Assembly (NCBI RefSeq): GCF_042754225.1
Contig: NZ_JBHZAH010000164.1
Coordinates: forward strand, 1 to 8,651
DNA: 8,651 nt
Reading direction: 5' to 3'
DNA from: Rhodococcus_G sp042754225
GTDB taxonomy: Bacteria > Actinomycetota > Actinomycetes > Mycobacteriales > Mycobacteriaceae
The position numbers were made by a program, and so were the translations under genes. Under the pieces are notes generated by a model that searched no databases, was not told where the DNA came from, and saw only the letters and a program-made list of their open reading frames with translations. Positions 6,014 to 8,651 of the stretch are shown in pieces (positions within the stretch are counted from its first letter, which is position 1; the number at the start of each line of letters is the position of its first letter).

Positions 6014-6019
6014 ATTTTG
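6014..6019 (-). promoter_or_regulatory. predicted -10 element for the leader/chorismate mutase transcript
   Basis: CAAAAT on the minus strand resembles TANNNT and stands out as the only AT-rich hexamer in a GC-rich stretch. A start 7 nt downstream would fall at 6007, the A of the leader-peptide ATG. The -35 region (TGGCCG at 17 nt spacing) is weak. No other convincing promoter is seen between the terminator and chorismate mutase. Confidence 0.4.
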
Positions 6020-6096
6020 CCACGGACCCCGTGGTGCGGCCACGCTCGGGTACGTGGGCGGGCCACGCCGCGAGCGTCGCTGTCGGTGCCCGGCGG

Positions 6097-6102
6097 TAGC
6101 GT
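6097..6102 (+). promoter_or_regulatory. predicted -10 element of the helicase gene
   Basis: TAGCGT (TANNNT) ends 9 nt before the helicase ATG at 6112, so transcription would start at about 6109-6112 and the mRNA would be nearly or fully leaderless. The same hexamer serves as the predicted -10 at both prp promoters. The -35 region (GCGTCG at 17 nt) is unconvincing. GGGG at 6104-6107 could alternatively act as a weak ribosome binding site from an upstream start. Confidence 0.4.
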
Positions 6103-6111
6103 TGGGGTGCG

Positions 6112-8580
6112 ATGAACACATTCTCAGCAGCAGCTCACGCAGGTTTGGTGGGGGCACCGTCCCGCACGTCCTCGGCAGCACTCCTCGACGGACTCAACCC
6201 GCACCAGCGCGAGGCCGTCGTGCACACCGGCTCCCCGCTCCTGATCGTGGCGGGCGCCGGGTCGGGAAAGACGGCGGTGCTGACCCGCCGGATCGCGTAC
6301 CTGCTCGCCGAGCGTGATGTCGCGCCCGGACAGATCCTCGCGATCACGTTCACCAACAAGGCCGCCGCGGAGATGCGTGAGCGGGTCGCGCAGCTGGTCG
6401 GCCCGCGTGCGAACAGCATGTGGGTCTCGACGTTCCACTCCAGCTGCGTCCGGATCCTGCGCATGCAGGCGGCGTTGCTGCCGGGATTGAACTCGAACTT
6501 CACCATCTACGACGCGGACGACTCGCGGCGGCTGCTGACGATGATCTCCAAGGACCTCGAGATCGACGTCAAGCGGTACTCGGCCCGGCTGCTGTCCACC
6601 CACATCTCGAACCTCAAAAACGAGCTGATCGACCCGGAGCAGGCCGCCGCGGACGCCGACAAGGATCCGAACGAGCTGGTCCGGCTGGTGGCGAAGGTGT
6701 ACGGCCACTACCAGGCGAGGCTGCGCGCGGCGAACGCGATGGACTTCGACGACCTGATCGGCGAAACGGTCGGGCTGCTGCAGCGGCACCCGCAGGTCGC
6801 CGAGTACTACCGTCGCCGGTTCCGGCACGTGCTGGTCGACGAGTACCAGGACACCAACCACGCGCAGTACGTGCTCGTGCGCACCCTCGTCGGCGACGAG
6901 GACGGCGGTCCGGTGTCGCCGTCGGAGCTGTGCGTGGTCGGTGACGCGGACCAGTCCATCTATGCCTTCCGCGGGGCGACGATCCGCAACATCGAGGAGT
7001 TCGAGCGGGACTACCCGGACGCCACGACCATCCTGCTCGAGCAGAACTACCGCTCCACCCAGAACATCCTCTCGGCCGCCAACGCGGTGATCTCCCGCAA
7101 CACCGGACGCCGCGAGAAGCGGCTGTGGACGGACTCCGGGGAGGGCGAGCTGATCACCGGCTACGTCGCCGACAACGAGCACGACGAGGCGTCGTTCGTG
7201 GCTTCGGAGATCGACAAGCTGGTCGACAACGGCGACGCGAAGTTCGGTGACGTCGCGGTGTTCTACCGCACCAACAACTCCTCGCGTGCGCTCGAGGAGA
7301 TCTTCATCCGGCTGGGACTGCCCTACAAGGTGGTCGGCGGGGTGCGCTTCTACGAGCGCAAGGAGGTGCGCGACATCGTCGCCTACCTGCGAGTGCTGGC
7401 GAACCCGGACGACACGGTCAGCCTCCGACGCATCCTCAACACCCCGCGACGCGGCATCGGCGACCGTGCGGAAGCGTGCGTCGCGGTGCACGCGGAGCAG
7501 CGCGGTATCGGGTTCGCGGCGGCGCTGCGCGACGCGGCCGAGGGCAGCGTCCCGCTGCTGAACACCCGCTCGCAGAAGGCGATCGCGGCGTTCGCCGAGA
7601 TGATGGACGAGATCCGCGCGAGCATGCAGCCGGACGACACGGGCCTGATCGACATCGGCGAGGTCGTCGAGGCGGTGCTCGACAGGACCGGTTACCGCGC
7701 CGAGCTCGAGGCCAGCAGTGACCCGCAGGACGGCGCGCGTCTGGACAACCTCAACGAGTTGGTCAGCGTCGCTCGCGAATTCAGCTCCGACGCGCGCAAT
7801 GCGGCGGGCATCGAGGACGAGGTCGACGAGGGCCTCGAGGGCGCGCTCGCCGCGGCGGGGGAGGACGACGACAACCCGGGGGAGGGCGATCCGGATCCGG
7901 GGTCGCTGGCCGCGTTCCTCGAGCGGGTGTCGTTGGTGGCGGACTCGGACCAGCTGCCCGACAACGGCGACGGCGTCGTCACGCTGATGACCCTGCACAC
8001 GGCGAAGGGCCTGGAGTTCCCGGTGGTGTTCGTCACCGGTTGGGAGGACGGCCAGTTCCCGCACATGCGGGCGCTCGGCGACCCGGCGGAGTTGTCCGAG
8101 GAACGGCGGCTGGCGTACGTCGGCATCACCCGGGCTCGGCACCGGCTCTACGTGACGCGCGCCGTCATGCGCTCGGCCTGGGGGCAGCCGATCACCAACC
8201 CCGAATCGCGCTTCCTGCAGGAGATCCCCTCGGACCTGGTGCACTGGCGCCGGGAGGATCCCGGACCGGGGGCCGGTGGCGCCATCGGCGGCGGCCGGTT
8301 CCGCGGCGGACAGGGCTACGGCGGACAGGGCTACGGCGGCGGCGGTTACGGGGGCGGCGGCCGGGCCGAGGCGTCGACGCCGAGTTTCGGCGCTCCCCGC
8401 GCTCGCAACAACCACCTGGTGCTCGCCGTCGGGGACCGCGTGAGCCACGACAAGTACGGCCTCGGCACGGTGCTCGAGACCAAGGGCGCGGGCACCACGG
8501 CGACGGTGACCGTCGATTTCGGCTCGGCAGGCAAGGTGCGCCTGATGCTGATCGGCGGCGTGCCGATGATCAAGCTCTAG
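6112..8580 (+). CDS. pcrA: UvrD/PcrA-family DNA helicase (UvrD1 type)
   Basis: Superfamily 1A 3'-to-5' DNA helicase for excision repair, replication-block clearance and RNA-polymerase-linked repair. Its 822 residues show all motifs: Q motif LNPHQ (28-32), Walker A AGAGSGKT (47-54), Ia ITFTNKAAAEM (78-88), Ib STFHS (106-110), II DEYQD (243-247), III VVGDADQSIYAFRGA (275-289), IV LEQNYRST (309-316), V TLMTLHTAKGLEFPVVFVTG (624-643) and VI ERRLAYVGITRARHR (664-678). A very acidic stretch at 567-596 precedes motif V. A Gly-rich linker (about 718-750) leads to a Tudor-like domain (VGDRVSHDKYGLGTVLET onward, 773-822), the RNA-polymerase-contacting module of PcrA/UvrD. Its sequence and its pairing with chorismate mutase match mycobacterial UvrD1 (uvrD1, Rv0949). 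ATG 6112 is taken because the frame has no better start and the -10 lies just upstream. Confidence 0.95.
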   Translation: MNTFSAAAHAGLVGAPSRTSSAALLDGLNPHQREAVVHTGSPLLIVAGAGSGKTAVLTRRIAYLLAERDVAPGQILAITFTNKAAAEMRERVAQLVGPRANSMWVSTFHSSCVRILRMQAALLPGLNSNFTIYDADDSRRLLTMISKDLEIDVKRYSARLLSTHISNLKNELIDPEQAAADADKDPNELVRLVAKVYGHYQARLRAANAMDFDDLIGETVGLLQRHPQVAEYYRRRFRHVLVDEYQDTNHAQYVLVRTLVGDEDGGPVSPSELCVVGDADQSIYAFRGATIRNIEEFERDYPDATTILLEQNYRSTQNILSAANAVISRNTGRREKRLWTDSGEGELITGYVADNEHDEASFVASEIDKLVDNGDAKFGDVAVFYRTNNSSRALEEIFIRLGLPYKVVGGVRFYERKEVRDIVAYLRVLANPDDTVSLRRILNTPRRGIGDRAEACVAVHAEQRGIGFAAALRDAAEGSVPLLNTRSQKAIAAFAEMMDEIRASMQPDDTGLIDIGEVVEAVLDRTGYRAELEASSDPQDGARLDNLNELVSVAREFSSDARNAAGIEDEVDEGLEGALAAAGEDDDNPGEGDPDPGSLAAFLERVSLVADSDQLPDNGDGVVTLMTLHTAKGLEFPVVFVTGWEDGQFPHMRALGDPAELSEERRLAYVGITRARHRLYVTRAVMRSAWGQPITNPESRFLQEIPSDLVHWRREDPGPGAGGAIGGGRFRGGQGYGGQGYGGGGYGGGGRAEASTPSFGAPRARNNHLVLAVGDRVSHDKYGLGTVLETKGAGTTATVTVDFGSAGKVRLMLIGGVPMIKL
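8305..8349 (+). repeat. 15-bp tandem repeat encoding GGQGY units in the helicase linker
   Basis: GGCGGACAGGGCTAC occurs twice in perfect tandem (8305-8319 and 8320-8334), followed by a diverged third unit (8335-8349, GGCGGCGGCGGTTAC). They encode GGQGY, GGQGY and GGGGY at residues 732-746, then a further run of four Gly. The in-frame length means copy number can change without frameshift. Confidence 0.85.
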
Positions 8581-8594
8581 CCCACCGTGCGCTC

Positions 8595-8646
8595 GGAGGC
8601 GTGACGGGGTCGACGGCCCTCGGCGCACCCGACGAGGGCCGCCTCC
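8595..8646 (+). terminator. probable terminator hairpin after the helicase gene
   Basis: CGGCCCTCG (8614-8622) and CGAGGGCCG (8633-8641) form a perfect 9-bp stem around a 10-nt loop, starting 34 nt after the helicase stop. Flanking GGAGGC (8595-8600) and GCCTCC (8641-8646) can form an outer alternative stem. There is no U-tract, as is common for actinobacterial 3' hairpins, so termination is inferred from position and stem strength only. The window ends 5 nt later. Confidence 0.45.
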
Positions 8647-8651
8647 CCAGG

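Noticed and set aside
6008..6181. Long upstream form of the aromatic leader ORF starting at 6181
   Set aside because: It would start inside the helicase gene and run through its promoter, and the extra residues lack any aromatic cluster; the short ATG at 6007 fits the -10 and the attenuator geometry.
6124..8628. 834-codon open frame on the minus strand across the helicase gene
   Set aside because: It is the antisense shadow of a gene with all SF1 helicase motifs. Its translation is Val/Arg/Asp/His-rich with no recognisable domain, as is usual for antisense frames in high-GC DNA.
1..8651. CRISPR arrays, tRNA/rRNA genes, insertion sequences, phage or attachment sites
   Set aside because: No spaced repeat array, tRNA-like cloverleaf, transposase or terminal inverted repeats were seen; composition and gene content look like core chromosome.

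Overview
The window looks like chromosomal DNA from a high-GC mycolic-acid actinobacterium. Rhodococcus or a close relative (Nocardia, Gordonia) fits best. Reasons: codon third positions are strongly GC-rich; a chorismate mutase of the short mycobacterial type (like Rv0948c) lies head-to-head with a UvrD1/PcrA-type helicase (like Rv0949), which is the M. tuberculosis arrangement as I recall it; and a RamB/PrpR-family regulator sits beside a propionate operon. The genus is inferred from remembered family sequences, not from a search.

Left half, minus strand (1-3499): a tight 2-methylcitrate-cycle operon, transcribed prpD, then prpB, then prpC. The gaps are 1 nt (prpD/prpB) and a 4-nt ATGA overlap (prpB/prpC). 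prpC runs off the left edge with about a dozen or more C-terminal residues missing. Together the three enzymes condense propionyl-CoA with oxaloacetate, isomerise the product and split it to pyruvate and succinate. Diverging from prpD is a RamB/PrpR-family regulator (3680-5116). The 180-bp gap between them carries two mirror-image copies of the 10-mer GTAGCGTGCG, each containing a TANNNT -10 element, with four TTGCRA motifs between them that are probable operators.

Middle (5131-5565): a small unrecognised ORF follows the regulator by 14 nt. Its last 77 nt run tail-to-tail into the chorismate mutase gene.

Right half: chorismate mutase (5489-5815, minus) and the helicase (6112-8580, plus) diverge from a 296-bp gap. 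The minus strand of this gap holds the most interesting element of the window. It is an apparently leaderless 23-codon peptide (5936-6007) with the core HGWRFFYGY, so one Trp, two Phe and two Tyr codons. An 11-bp hairpin overlaps the Tyr codons and the end of the peptide, and an intrinsic terminator (5890-5925) stands before chorismate mutase. A 10-nt segment of the first hairpin can pair (9 of 10) with the 5' arm of the terminator. This is the architecture of a ribosome-mediated attenuator sensing aromatic amino acids. The window ends 71 nt after the helicase, in a likely terminator hairpin.
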